Assembly (NCBI RefSeq): GCF_019392195.1
Contig: NZ_JAHXKI010000004.1
Coordinates: 124,001-188,000 of the forward strand
Direction: 5' to 3'
Length of the DNA: 64,000 bases
Source: Marinobacter sp. F4206
GTDB lineage: Bacteria > Pseudomonadota > Gammaproteobacteria > Pseudomonadales > Oleiphilaceae
A program made the translations under genes and the position numbers. Each line of letters starts with the position of its first letter. Positions within the stretch are counted from its first letter, which is position 1. The notes under the pieces were generated by a model, which was not told the DNA's origin, made no database searches, and saw only the letters and a program-made list of their open reading frames with translations. Positions 8,607 to 17,167 of this stretch are shown here, one piece after another.

Positions 8607-8644
8607 TTGACATTTTCGTGTGATCGCTATCACATTGCTACACT
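8607..8644 (+). promoter_or_regulatory. CRP/Vfr-type site with promoter elements before the HD-GYP gene
   Basis: The half-sites TGTGA and TCACA at 8619-8634 are separated by six bases, a perfect match to the CRP/Vfr consensus. A TTGACA hexamer lies at 8607-8612, and an extended -10 (TGC-TACACT) lies at 8636-8644. The site is between these elements, about 24 bases before the likely start of transcription. That position more often means repression than activation. It would connect the HD-GYP gene at 8777 to cAMP. Confidence 0.65.
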
Positions 8645-8776
8645 TTGTTTCCTCCTGAACATTAGCGTTACCTTTTGTCGCCTTCAGGTTACTTTGCGCT
8701 ACCAAACTGTTATGGACTCTGTTGGCCACTCGGTCAGAATGGTAGCCATCGAAAAGTTTATGCATAGAGGTGGCTT

Positions 8777-10084
8777 GTGGGCGTCCAGCAGAGAAAAATT
8801 GCGGTGCACGATCTGGAAGTGGGCATGTTTGTGTCCGATCTGGACCGGCCCTGGCACCAGACTCCGTTTCCCATCCAGGGTTTTCCTATCCGGTCCCAGG
8901 ACGATCTGCGCGCACTGACATCCCATTGCAAGTGGGTGATGATTGATGTCGCGGAAGTTCGGGTTTCCGGAGAACTGGCTGAAAGCGTTAAGCCGACCTT
9001 TGGTCGAACCACCAGTCGGCGCGGAAATGGGCGGGATGTGTTGCAGCTGCCGCCGATCAGCATTCGTGAGCCGGTCACCTATGAAACGGTGACCACGCTC
9101 AAAAAGGAAATGAAGGCGTCCCGTCATCTGTTGGACGATGCGGAAATGGCACTTCATCGCCTGTTCGAAACGGTTCGCCACGATGGCGTTACGGATCTGA
9201 AGCCCATCGCCGAGATCACCAGCAGAATGGTCAGCAGCGTTATTCGTCAACCAGATGCCTTGCTCTGGCTGAGCCGAACTCGCCAGCACGACGATTACAT
9301 TTACCGGCATGCCCTGAACACGTCTGTGTGGGCCCTGGTTTGCGGTCGCCATCTTGGGTTGAATGAAGGCCTGATGAATCATCTTGGGCTGGGCTGCCTG
9401 CTCTCCCAGGTTGGTAAGTGTGCATTGCCCAGAGAATTGCTGAACCGGGAAGGGCAACTGAATGCCGAGGAATATACCCGTTACCGGGGGTATGTTGGCA
9501 AAGGCGTGGAAATGCTGTCTGACAGCGGACTTTCCCGGGCCGTCCTGAGCGTCGTGCAAGGACATCGTGAGCGCCATAATGGCTCCGGTTTTCCGGAGGG
9601 AGTCCGGGGTGACCGGATTCCATTGCTGGCCAAGGTCGCGGGTATTGCCGAGTTTTTTGAGTCGCTGATTGGGCCCAGAGACGCGTCATTGCCGATGACT
9701 CCTGACAAGGCAGTGGCGTTGCTCTACGACATGAGAAACATCGAGTTTCAGGAAGACCTTGTCGAAAGCTTTATCCAGTCGATCGGAATCTATCCCACCG
9801 GCAGTCTGGTCGAGCTGACGGACGGCCAGCGAGGCATGGTTGTATCTCACTCACCCGAGCGTCGGCTGTGGCCGCGAGTCATGGTGATGACCGACAGCAA
9901 TCGCAAACCACTGAAGTCGGCCAAGGTGATTGATCTCGCCCGATTCAACGAAAGCCGGAGTACGGACGAGGCTGTTTCCATCAGGGAGTGCCTGCCCCAC
10001 GGCACAGAAGGATTGGATCCTTCGGGCTACGATGTGACCGGGGGGGAATCGCGCTGGAATCTGTCACGGCTGATCAGCGGATAA
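8777..10084 (+). CDS. HD-GYP family protein with DUF3391 N-terminus, catalytically degenerate
   Basis: A 435-residue cytoplasmic protein. Residues 1-120 match the DUF3391 region that often precedes HD-GYP domains; residues about 160-400 are the HD-GYP domain. Active family members hydrolyse c-di-GMP with a di- or tri-iron centre. Here the ligands are changed: the HD-x-GK segment reads SQVGK, the HHER segment reads HRER, GYP reads GFP, and the ADVYDAL segment reads AEFFESL. Overall length and the NGSGFP loop are retained. I infer a binding or scaffold role rather than catalysis. The start is GTG at 8777 after AGAGG. Its 3' end overlaps the convergent lipoprotein gene by 11 bases. Confidence 0.82.
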   Translation: MGVQQRKIAVHDLEVGMFVSDLDRPWHQTPFPIQGFPIRSQDDLRALTSHCKWVMIDVAEVRVSGELAESVKPTFGRTTSRRGNGRDVLQLPPISIREPVTYETVTTLKKEMKASRHLLDDAEMALHRLFETVRHDGVTDLKPIAEITSRMVSSVIRQPDALLWLSRTRQHDDYIYRHALNTSVWALVCGRHLGLNEGLMNHLGLGCLLSQVGKCALPRELLNREGQLNAEEYTRYRGYVGKGVEMLSDSGLSRAVLSVVQGHRERHNGSGFPEGVRGDRIPLLAKVAGIAEFFESLIGPRDASLPMTPDKAVALLYDMRNIEFQEDLVESFIQSIGIYPTGSLVELTDGQRGMVVSHSPERRLWPRVMVMTDSNRKPLKSAKVIDLARFNESRSTDEAVSIRECLPHGTEGLDPSGYDVTGGESRWNLSRLISG

Positions 10085-11192
10085 TTACCCGCAATTGTTT
10101 GCGGACCCAGCGGTAGGTGTCGTCCGGGCGAATGCTCATGACCAGCTCGGCTTCACCTCCGGTTTCGCCCGCCACAAAATATTCAACTTCGGCTTCCTGC
10201 CAACTGGTGGCATTGATTACAACATCGCCCGGACGGGTGCTGATGGCTTCGATGTCGGCCAGCTCCGGGGCGCCTCCTATCCTCCGGATGCTCACTGTTT
10301 TTATGCTGGTATCGTTGGCAGGGTGGCTGGCCACGTCCTCATTCAGATAGAACCGGTTCGAAATCGCCGTCGTGATGGCCTTGAGCTCCCGAGTCAGATA
10401 CGTTTGGGCGTCGTTTGCGTCAATGTCCTCAAGGGAGCGAACCGACCCAAGAATGCGATCTCTATTGGCCTGCAGGTCTTCCCGATACTCGGTGTCCGGG
10501 TCCCTGTCAATCTCGTTGTCTGGTCGTGCCGGTGCCGCCGCAATTTCTTCCGGTGTAGGCGGCTCCTTGCATAATTCGTCGTCTTCCGGATAGAAGCAAA
10601 TGGCCGCGAGGAGCTGGTTGGCGGGCGATGGCGTCGTTCCCAGCGCGGTAAATTCTGCCTCACTGACGGAGAAATCAATGGGGCCCGTGAGGTCGGGTAG
10701 GGCTGCATTCAGCTGCTCGACCACCCGGTCCCGAATCTCGATACCTTCTCCTTCCCGGACGTTCTCGGTCCAATTAAGGGCCATCAGGAACCGGGTTATG
10801 TTGTTCAGCGACACGTCGTCGATCAGCAGCTGTTCTGTGATGGTATGGGTGCTGAGCCCCTCGTCATCGAACGCGGGGTTGGTCAGTTCCGACCGAATCT
10901 CCGGGAAGAATTCCAGGGGCGTCACGTATTTTCTGGCGGGAACGTCCTCGATAATCGCCAGGTCACCCACGCGCAGGCTCAGTGTCTCGCCAGGGTAGTA
11001 GCGGAATTCACCCTGTTCGTTGGTGGTCCCGGTCTGACTGGCGGTCTGGTAGGTCAGGCCGCTGAAGCCGTTGTAGTTGAGCCGGCCCACGCTGGTGTCG
11101 TTGCCCCCGGAGCTGCTGTCATCCAGGCAGCCGGTAATGGCGATTGTGGATATCAGGGTGAGTGACAGGCGGATCGGTTGAGCGGATCTCAT
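10074..11192 (-). CDS. Uncharacterised lipoprotein
   Basis: A 372-residue protein with a lipoprotein signal (hydrophobic stretch, then lipobox ITGC at about residues 19-22), followed by a Ser/Gly/Asp linker. The mature N-terminal part holds a segment of the form LTYQTASQTGTTNEQGEF with RYYPGETLSLRVGDL after it. This pattern occurs in secreted and surface proteins of marine gammaproteobacteria and looks like a small beta-sandwich. The rest is acidic with no recognised domain. The gene ends inside the end of the HD-GYP gene on the other strand. A TATAAT sequence lies at 11272-11277 on its strand. Function unknown. Confidence 0.7.
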   Translation of the reverse strand: MRSAQPIRLSLTLISTIAITGCLDDSSSGGNDTSVGRLNYNGFSGLTYQTASQTGTTNEQGEFRYYPGETLSLRVGDLAIIEDVPARKYVTPLEFFPEIRSELTNPAFDDEGLSTHTITEQLLIDDVSLNNITRFLMALNWTENVREGEGIEIRDRVVEQLNAALPDLTGPIDFSVSEAEFTALGTTPSPANQLLAAICFYPEDDELCKEPPTPEEIAAAPARPDNEIDRDPDTEYREDLQANRDRILGSVRSLEDIDANDAQTYLTRELKAITTAISNRFYLNEDVASHPANDTSIKTVSIRRIGGAPELADIEAISTRPGDVVINATSWQEAEVEYFVAGETGGEAELVMSIRPDDTYRWVRKQLRVIIR

Positions 11193-11455
11193 GGTTTGTC
11201 GTACGTTCCCTTTTCTTCAGCCGCCCCCTGAACAGGAAGCCGGCTGTTCGTTTGTAAGTTGTTGTAACCGCATTATAGGGGTGGGCACGGCCTGTTATCG
11301 GGATACCTGTCGCAGTTTCTGTCTTTGACCGCGGTTTCCAATTCCCCGTTCGCACCTTGAAAAACCGACAGTTGCCACAATCAATAGCATTCTAAATTTC
11401 AGCCCTGGCGAGGCTTCCGATCAGGCCAGGCGTGCTCAAGGTATCAGGATCGTTT

Positions 11456-12406
11456 ATGACCCATGCTCTGGAAATCGAAGGTCTGGTTAAAACCTATGGC
11501 GATGGCTTCGAGGCGCTCAAGGGGATAGACCTTCACGTTGCGGAAGGGGATTTTTTCGCGCTCTTGGGGCCCAATGGTGCCGGCAAGTCAACGACTCTTG
11601 GTATTGTTTGCTCTTTGGTCAATAAGACCTCTGGCAAGGTCAGGGTGTTTGGGAATGACATTGATACCCAGCTCTCTGACGCCAAGCTCAACCTCGGCGT
11701 GGTTCCGCAGGAATTCAATTTCAACCAGTTTGAAAAAGTTTTCGACATCGTGACGACGCAGGCCGGCTACTACGGCATTCCCCTGAAACAGGCGTCGGTG
11801 TCGGCGGAGAAATACCTCAAGAAGCTGGGGCTGTGGGACAAGCGTGACACGCCGGCAAGAATGCTGTCCGGGGGTATGAAGCGCCGGCTCATGATCGCCC
11901 GTGCGCTGGTTCATGAGCCCCGGCTCCTGATTCTCGATGAGCCGACGGCGGGAGTGGATATTGAGCTCCGGCGCTCAATGTGGACCTTTCTTGAGGAAAT
12001 GAACCGGCAGGGCACGACCATTATCCTGACGACCCATTACCTGGAGGAAGCGGAAGCGCTTTGCCGGAACATCGCCATCATCGACCATGGCAAGATCCTT
12101 AAAAACACCAGCAAGCGCGACCTGCTCCAGGAGTTGAGTGTGGAGACGTTTGTGCTGGATACCGAGCTGCCACTATCGACGGCGCCACAGTTGGATGGGT
12201 TTTCGACCCGGCTGGACGGGGAGGGCGCCCTGGAAGTAGACGTTGAGAAAGGTCAGGGCCTGAATCAGGTCTTCGTGCAGCTGGAGCAGCGTGGTATCAA
12301 AGTCGTCAGTATGAGAACCAAAGCCAACCGCCTCGAGGAGCTGTTTATTCGTATGGTGGAAGAGAATGCCTCGGAGTCCCGTGACGGACTGGAGGGCGTG
12401 GCATGA
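11456..12406 (+). CDS. yadG: ABC-2 type transporter ATPase (YadG family)
   Basis: A 316-residue ABC ATPase with Walker A GPNGAGKST, signature LSGGMKRR, Walker B LLILDEPTAGVD and the switch histidine in TTHYLEEAE. It belongs to the YadG-like exporter ATPases, which pair with a separate ABC-2 membrane protein. The C-terminal 80 residues form the usual extension of this group. The ATG at 11456, preceded by CAGGA, is preferred over the frame start at 11432. Its stop overlaps the permease start by four bases (ATGA), so the two are coupled. Substrate unknown. Confidence 0.88.
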   Translation: MTHALEIEGLVKTYGDGFEALKGIDLHVAEGDFFALLGPNGAGKSTTLGIVCSLVNKTSGKVRVFGNDIDTQLSDAKLNLGVVPQEFNFNQFEKVFDIVTTQAGYYGIPLKQASVSAEKYLKKLGLWDKRDTPARMLSGGMKRRLMIARALVHEPRLLILDEPTAGVDIELRRSMWTFLEEMNRQGTTIILTTHYLEEAEALCRNIAIIDHGKILKNTSKRDLLQELSVETFVLDTELPLSTAPQLDGFSTRLDGEGALEVDVEKGQGLNQVFVQLEQRGIKVVSMRTKANRLEELFIRMVEENASESRDGLEGVA

Positions 12407-13176
12407 GGACACAGGCCCTGATCACCGCCTTCAACACCATTGTGGTTCGGGAGATCCGGAGATTCACGCGGATCTGGGCGCAGACCCTGCTTCCGCCCGC
12501 AGTCACCATGACGCTCTATTTTATTATCTTCGGGAATCTGATCGGCTCACGCATTGGCCAGATGGGTGGCTTTGACTACATGGCGTTTATTGTCCCCGGC
12601 CTGATCATGATGGCGGTCATCACCAATTCATACGCCAACGTGGTCTCTTCATTCTTTTCCATGAAGTTCCAGCGCAGTATCGAGGAATTGCTGGTGTCGC
12701 CGGTCCCGAACTGGGTCATCCTGGCGGGCTACGTCTGTGGCGGCATGGCGCGTGGTTTGGGAATCGGTCTGATTGTCACTCTGCTGTCGCTGGCCTTTAC
12801 CAATCTGTCGATTCACAGTCTGCCCATGATGGTCGTGACCGTGTTCCTGACCTCGGCGCTTTTCGCATTAGGTGGCTTCATCAATGCCATGCTGGCGACC
12901 AAGTTTGATGATATTTCCATCGTGCCGACGTTCGTGCTGACGCCGCTGACCTATCTCGGCGGAGTATTCTACAGCATCGATCTCTTGCCGGAGTTCTGGC
13001 AAGGGGTGTCTATGGCAAACCCGATTCTGTACATGGTAAACGGCTTCCGTTTCGGTATTCTCGGGGTTTCCGACGTTAATCCGTTTGTTTCTCTTGGTAT
13101 GATTCTGTTTTTCATTTCCGTGCTTGCCATCATTGCCCTGAAAATGCTGGCGCGCGGGAAGGGCATCCGTCACTGA
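12403..13176 (+). CDS. yadH: ABC-2 type transporter permease (YadH family)
   Basis: A 257-residue membrane protein with six predicted helices of the ABC2_membrane family. The segment TPLTYLGGVFYSIDLLPEFW is the conserved signature near the fifth helix. It forms the membrane part of the exporter powered by the preceding ATPase, whose gene it overlaps by four bases. YadGH-type pairs are widespread in proteobacteria, but their cargo is not firmly known. Confidence 0.88.
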   Translation: MRTQALITAFNTIVVREIRRFTRIWAQTLLPPAVTMTLYFIIFGNLIGSRIGQMGGFDYMAFIVPGLIMMAVITNSYANVVSSFFSMKFQRSIEELLVSPVPNWVILAGYVCGGMARGLGIGLIVTLLSLAFTNLSIHSLPMMVVTVFLTSALFALGGFINAMLATKFDDISIVPTFVLTPLTYLGGVFYSIDLLPEFWQGVSMANPILYMVNGFRFGILGVSDVNPFVSLGMILFFISVLAIIALKMLARGKGIRH

Positions 13177-13190
13177 TTCCAGGACTCCTT

Positions 13191-14009
13191 ATGGCGCTAC
13201 ATGACGCACCGCTGGGAAAATCCAGCGAGTACCCCGACCACTACGATCCGGCCCTACTGTTCCCGGTGGCCCGCGAGGAGAACCGTCGCAGGCTGGGCTT
13301 GAACGATGGCCGCTGGCCGTGGTTTGGAGAGGATCTCTGGCAGGCCTGGGAGGTGTCCTGGTTGCGCCATAGCGGGGTGCCAGCGGTGGCGTGGGCCGAA
13401 ATCCGGTTTCCCGCAGCGTCCCCATCGATCATCGAGTCCAAGTCCCTGAAGCTGTACCTGAATTCGTTCAACCAGACGGTGTTCTCCTCGATGGAGCAGG
13501 TCGCCGAGACCATGGCCGAGGACCTGTCCAGCGCCTGCGGTGCTGCTGTTCAGGTTGATATAAAGAGCGTGGACGAATCAGGTGAGGCCGTCGGACGTCC
13601 ACCGGGCCATGAACTGATTGATGACGAGCCAGTCACGGAGCCGACCTACGAGTATTCGCCCGAGGTGCTTGCAGCCAGTGGTGAGGTTGTCACAGAGAGT
13701 CTGTGCTCGCATTTGCTGAAAAGTAACTGCCCGGTGACCGGCCAGCCTGACTGGGCCACGCTGATGGTGACTTACACGGGGCCGAAGATCGTTCGCAGCG
13801 CGTTGCTGAAGTACGTGGTGGGGTTCCGCCAGAAACAGGATTTCCATGAACATTGCGTGGAGACCGTGTTTACCGACCTGATGGCACGGTGTCAGCCGGA
13901 ACGGCTAACCGTGTGCGCGCGCTACACCCGCCGGGGCGGGCTCGACATTAATCCGTGGCGGGGTACCGAACCTGATCAAACGCCCACGCCGAGATTGGTC
14001 CGACAGTAA
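13191..14009 (+). CDS. queF: NADPH-dependent 7-cyano-7-deazaguanine reductase QueF
   Basis: A 272-residue enzyme of the long, two-domain QueF type that reduces preQ0 to preQ1 in queuosine synthesis. The NADPH-binding signature ESKSLKLYLNSFNQT lies near residue 83, and the catalytic cysteine is in NCPVTGQPDW near residue 180. Length fits the E. coli type. It starts 14 bases after yadH with AGGA upstream, so it may share that transcript by chance of position. The later pathway enzymes queA and tgt are encoded at 29.7-31.9 kb. Confidence 0.95.
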   Translation: MALHDAPLGKSSEYPDHYDPALLFPVAREENRRRLGLNDGRWPWFGEDLWQAWEVSWLRHSGVPAVAWAEIRFPAASPSIIESKSLKLYLNSFNQTVFSSMEQVAETMAEDLSSACGAAVQVDIKSVDESGEAVGRPPGHELIDDEPVTEPTYEYSPEVLAASGEVVTESLCSHLLKSNCPVTGQPDWATLMVTYTGPKIVRSALLKYVVGFRQKQDFHEHCVETVFTDLMARCQPERLTVCARYTRRGGLDINPWRGTEPDQTPTPRLVRQ

Positions 14010-14035
14010 GTGATCCTCTCGAGGTCGCCCCTGGT

Positions 14036-15475
14036 TCAGGAGGCGTCCTCTTCTTGCCGAAGGCGGTCTGCGGCATCTTCCAGGGCCGCCAGGATGGACT
14101 CACGTTCTTTCTCGGTGATCTTGTCAGAATCCAGGTACATGGCAAAGCCACTGTGTTCGTGCTCGAGGAAGCTTCGATTGGGGCCCATGTCCCGGCGGAA
14201 ATCGACCACTTCGTAAATAGGAACCGGCTTGCCGAAACCCTTTACCGTTATTTCGCCTTTGTCCCGGCACATGATCCTGTCTTTGATCAGAGAGAAGGTC
14301 TCGTAGGACACGAGAATTTCCCCCGCTTCCGCCAGCGACTCCAGCCGACTGGCCAGGTTCACTTCCTTGCCGATAATCGTGTAATCCATACGGTTCTCAG
14401 CCCCGAAGTTACCAACGGTTGTGTAACCGGTACTGATGCCCATGCGGATTTCCAGGGGCGTTTTAATGCCCTGGCTGCGCCATTTCTGACGCATGATCTT
14501 CATGTGCTTTCGCATCTCGATTGCCATGGAGACACAGGCAAAGGCATCTTCGCGCTGGCCCCGGCTGGTGGGGTCGCCAAAGAACACCATGATGGAATCG
14601 CCCACAAACTTGTCGATGGTTCCGCCGTACTTGAGGGCGACTTCAGACATTTCGTTGAAGTAGTGGTTAAGCAGTTCGGTCAGGGCTTCTGGTTCCATTT
14701 CCTCCGACAGCTCGGTGAAGCCCTTGATATCGGAAAAGAACACCGCCAGTTTCTTGCGTTGTGTCTCCAGGCGGACATCCCGTTCGCCGGTAAAGATCGA
14801 TTGCCAAACCTGAGGTGAAAGGTATTTGGAGAGCTTGTGGGACAGCGCAATGGACTGTTCCCGCTGGTTCTGGATCTGCGATTTCGCGAGCATGAGCGCC
14901 CGAGCCTGCTGGTGGGAATAGTAAGCGGTGACACAGATGTAGAGTCCGGTCGCGGAGATTGACAGAATGCTGGTCAACAGAGGCGAGCGGAGTGTTTCAG
15001 CGGGGCCAACGACAGCCACGGACGCGGCGACCGCGGCGGCCATGAATATCGTTCCGAATAGCCATTGCCTGATTCCGCCAACGATCAGGCAGCTGAACAT
15101 CAACATCAGGACAACCGAGACTGACGGAATCGCGACCAGGCCAATACAGCCGATAAAACCGCCACCAACCATGCAGTCAAAAGTCAGCATCTTCTGACGG
15201 ATTCGGGGAGAGTGTCGGAGCAGCGTGCGCCGGGTCAACATGTGAGCGACATGAGGCCAGGTGAGCGCGCCCGCCACCAGCCATAGCAGCCATTGATGGA
15301 AGGCGCCCTGCAACACCCCCGTCACAATAATGGCAGCCGTAGTGGTATAGGCAAGAATGCGGCCGTTGTAATCCGGCATCGGTGGAATGGCAACGGGATT
15401 ATTGGGATGATCAAGGGTCAATGCTTTGCCAGCGCTGTTGCTGGCATTACGCAGATCTGCCGGTGCACTCATCAT
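14036..15475 (-). CDS. Membrane adenylate cyclase, class III (CyaB-like, MASE2 type)
   Basis: A 479-residue protein with about six N-terminal membrane helices (residues 35-200), a short linker helix and a class III cyclase domain (about 245-440). The metal-binding aspartates are seen in FFSDIKGFT and in FVGDSIMVFFGDP. The base-binding region DYTIIGKEVNLASRLE carries the lysine expected for ATP. The architecture matches Pseudomonas CyaB, whose N-terminal MASE2 region is a sensor and which supplies cAMP to Vfr. The start is ATG at 15475 (or 15472), directly after the stop of the DUF962 gene; a TTG at 15496 is possible but less likely. A CRP/Vfr-type site lies in this window at 8619. Confidence 0.85.
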   Translation of the reverse strand: MMSAPADLRNASNSAGKALTLDHPNNPVAIPPMPDYNGRILAYTTTAAIIVTGVLQGAFHQWLLWLVAGALTWPHVAHMLTRRTLLRHSPRIRQKMLTFDCMVGGGFIGCIGLVAIPSVSVVLMLMFSCLIVGGIRQWLFGTIFMAAAVAASVAVVGPAETLRSPLLTSILSISATGLYICVTAYYSHQQARALMLAKSQIQNQREQSIALSHKLSKYLSPQVWQSIFTGERDVRLETQRKKLAVFFSDIKGFTELSEEMEPEALTELLNHYFNEMSEVALKYGGTIDKFVGDSIMVFFGDPTSRGQREDAFACVSMAIEMRKHMKIMRQKWRSQGIKTPLEIRMGISTGYTTVGNFGAENRMDYTIIGKEVNLASRLESLAEAGEILVSYETFSLIKDRIMCRDKGEITVKGFGKPVPIYEVVDFRRDMGPNRSFLEHEHSGFAMYLDSDKITEKERESILAALEDAADRLRQEEDAS

Positions 15476-15476
15476 G

Positions 15477-15788
15477 TTAGAAACGGATCCGGCCAATGAG
15501 CATATCTCTGAACATGACCCAGTCGCCCATCAGGCTGTAGACGGGGTATTTGAAGGTTGCCGGCCGGTTCTTCTCGAATTTGAAATGACCAACCCATGCG
15601 AAACCGTAGCCGATGACAGGGAGTAGCAATAGCCAGGTCAGCTTTCCGGAGGTGATGGCCCATACCGCCACAATCAGCACCAGCAAACTGCCCGCGAAAT
15701 GCAGCCGACGGCAGGTCGCATCGCTGTGCTCTTCGAGGTAGTAGGGATAGAATTCTGCAAAGTTGCTAAAAGTTCGTTGGTCACTCAT
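15477..15788 (-). CDS. DUF962/Mpo1-like membrane protein
   Basis: A 103-residue protein with two to four hydrophobic segments, matching the DUF962/YGL010w (Mpo1-like) family. The conserved pieces FAEFYPYYLEEHSDATCRRLHF at the start and GDWVMFRDML near the end are both recognisable. The yeast relative is an Fe(II)-dependent dioxygenase acting on 2-hydroxy fatty acids; whether the short bacterial proteins do the same is unclear. It ends one base before the cyclase gene and likely shares its transcript. Confidence 0.8.
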   Translation of the reverse strand: MSDQRTFSNFAEFYPYYLEEHSDATCRRLHFAGSLLVLIVAVWAITSGKLTWLLLLPVIGYGFAWVGHFKFEKNRPATFKYPVYSLMGDWVMFRDMLIGRIRF

Positions 15789-15934
15789 GGTGCTGCTACC
15801 AAGTCGTTTATAATTTTTAGGTAGACCGGACTACGACTAAAGGTTAACAGTATTACGTATAACCCACAATTAACCGAATCGACGTAAACGGTCTCAAATC
15901 CTCCCGTCGATCATCCATCCGATAGTGAGACGAT

Positions 15935-16489
15935 ATGACTGCAGTCAGCGAATTTCTGCTCAACCGGACGTCCGAACCCAGGCTTGAGGCACCGGCGCCG
16001 GATTCCGATTCTCTCGCCCGTGCCTTCGCCTGCGCTGCCCGGGCCCCCGACCATGCCCTGTTGCGGCCGTGGCGCTACCTCGTCATTGAGGGTGAGGGCC
16101 TGAAAGCGTTGGGGGACCTCTTCGCATCAACCTGTGCCAACAACAGCGACGAGCAGGAGATCGAGAAGTTGCGTCGGGCGCCGCTCCGGGCTCCGATGAT
16201 CATCGTTGGGATCGCGTCGCCAACAGCCCATCCCAAGGTTCCGGAAGTCGAGCAGGTTATGTCGGCTGCAGCTGGCATGAGCTTCCTGGAGCTGGCACTG
16301 CAGGAGGCCGGATTCGGTGTTATGTGGCGTACTGGCAGTGTCGCTTATCACTCGGCCGTCCATCAGGGGCTTGGATTGAAAGAAGGCGAATCGATCGTTG
16401 GCTTTCTCTACGCCGGGACGGTGTCTTCGGAAAAACCCCGGGTTCCCCGGCCAGAGATGCACGACTATGTCCAGCACTGGCCTTCCTGA
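15935..16489 (+). CDS. Nitroreductase family protein (YdjA-like)
   Basis: A 184-residue flavin-fold protein of the small nitroreductase group. RAPDHALLRPWRYLVIEGEG at the start corresponds to the FMN-phosphate binding segment (RRS/R-x-PDH form of YdjA). LELALQEAGFGVMWRTG matches the conserved central part. The physiological substrate is unknown; E. coli YdjA is a minimal nitroreductase. It is a single gene, followed by a GC-rich spacer and the flagellar operon. Confidence 0.85.
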   Translation: MTAVSEFLLNRTSEPRLEAPAPDSDSLARAFACAARAPDHALLRPWRYLVIEGEGLKALGDLFASTCANNSDEQEIEKLRRAPLRAPMIIVGIASPTAHPKVPEVEQVMSAAAGMSFLELALQEAGFGVMWRTGSVAYHSAVHQGLGLKEGESIVGFLYAGTVSSEKPRVPRPEMHDYVQHWPS

Positions 16490-16651
16490 ATGACATGACG
16501 TTCTCCCTCCCTGCAGGCCCGATCCTTGGTCTGGGGGAGGGGAAACCGCTTGCCGCTTTTCCCCGGTTTCATTGAATTTCCGCCCCGTCCCTTCCCCCAT
16601 CAATTGACCCCAGGGCCCGCGCAGACAGCGATTCAGAGGGGTTTTCAAACT

Positions 16652-16668
16652 TTGGCATTGGCCTTGCT
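16652..16668 (+). promoter_or_regulatory. Sigma-54 promoter of the flgBCDE operon
   Basis: The sequence TTGGCAT-N4-CTTGCT keeps the invariant GG and GC at the exact sigma-54 spacing (TGGCAT, five bases, TTGC). The predicted start of transcription is near 16679, leaving a leader of about 55 bases before flgB. Control by RpoN with an activator such as FleR is the rule for this operon in Pseudomonas. Confidence 0.8.
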
Positions 16669-16734
16669 TTAATCCCATCAGAGAGCAAATTCGGCAAAGC
16701 AGGCCGGCATGCGGGGGCAGTTTTGGGAGGCAGT

Positions 16735-17133
16735 ATGGCGATTTCGTTTGATAATGCGCTTGGTATCCACCAGCAAGCACTGGAGGCCCGGGTCAAACGG
16801 GCGGAAGTCCTGGCGAACAACATGGCAAACGCCGATACCCCGGGATTCAAGGCCCGTGATATGGATTTCCAGGCAGTGATGCAGCGGGCACGGCAGGCTG
16901 CCTCTGGCTTTGAAATGGCCAAGACTGACGCTGGGCATATGGATACTTCCAGTGGTTCCGCCGACAGCGAGTTGCTCTATCGAACACCACACCAGCCGTC
17001 AGTGGACGGCAACACGGTGGATGCACAGCAGGAACAAACCCGGTTCATGCGCAATGCCATGGATTACCAGGCCAGTTTCCAGTTTCTGAGCAGTAAATTT
17101 TCCGGTCTGACCAAGGCCATCAAGGGCGAGTAA
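16735..17133 (+). CDS. flgB: Flagellar proximal rod protein FlgB
   Basis: A 132-residue rod protein, first gene of the flgBCDE unit. The N-terminal Flg_bb_rod motif VLANNMANADTPGFKARD and the C-terminal helix with FLSSKFSGLTKAIKG are both present; together they make the coiled-coil of rod proteins. The ATG at 16735 has GGGAGG upstream. Export is through the flagellar type III system, so no signal peptide is expected. Confidence 0.96.
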   Translation: MAISFDNALGIHQQALEARVKRAEVLANNMANADTPGFKARDMDFQAVMQRARQAASGFEMAKTDAGHMDTSSGSADSELLYRTPHQPSVDGNTVDAQQEQTRFMRNAMDYQASFQFLSSKFSGLTKAIKGE

Positions 17134-17167
17134 GCCGCAGCGACGCGAGTAGCAAAGGAGAGTTTTC

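Noticed and set aside
16500-16555. Pyrimidine/purine stretch (CTCCCTCCC ... GGGGGAGGGG) as a terminator of the nitroreductase gene
   Set aside because: The arms pair, but the loop is about 20 bases and no T-run follows, so the support is too weak.
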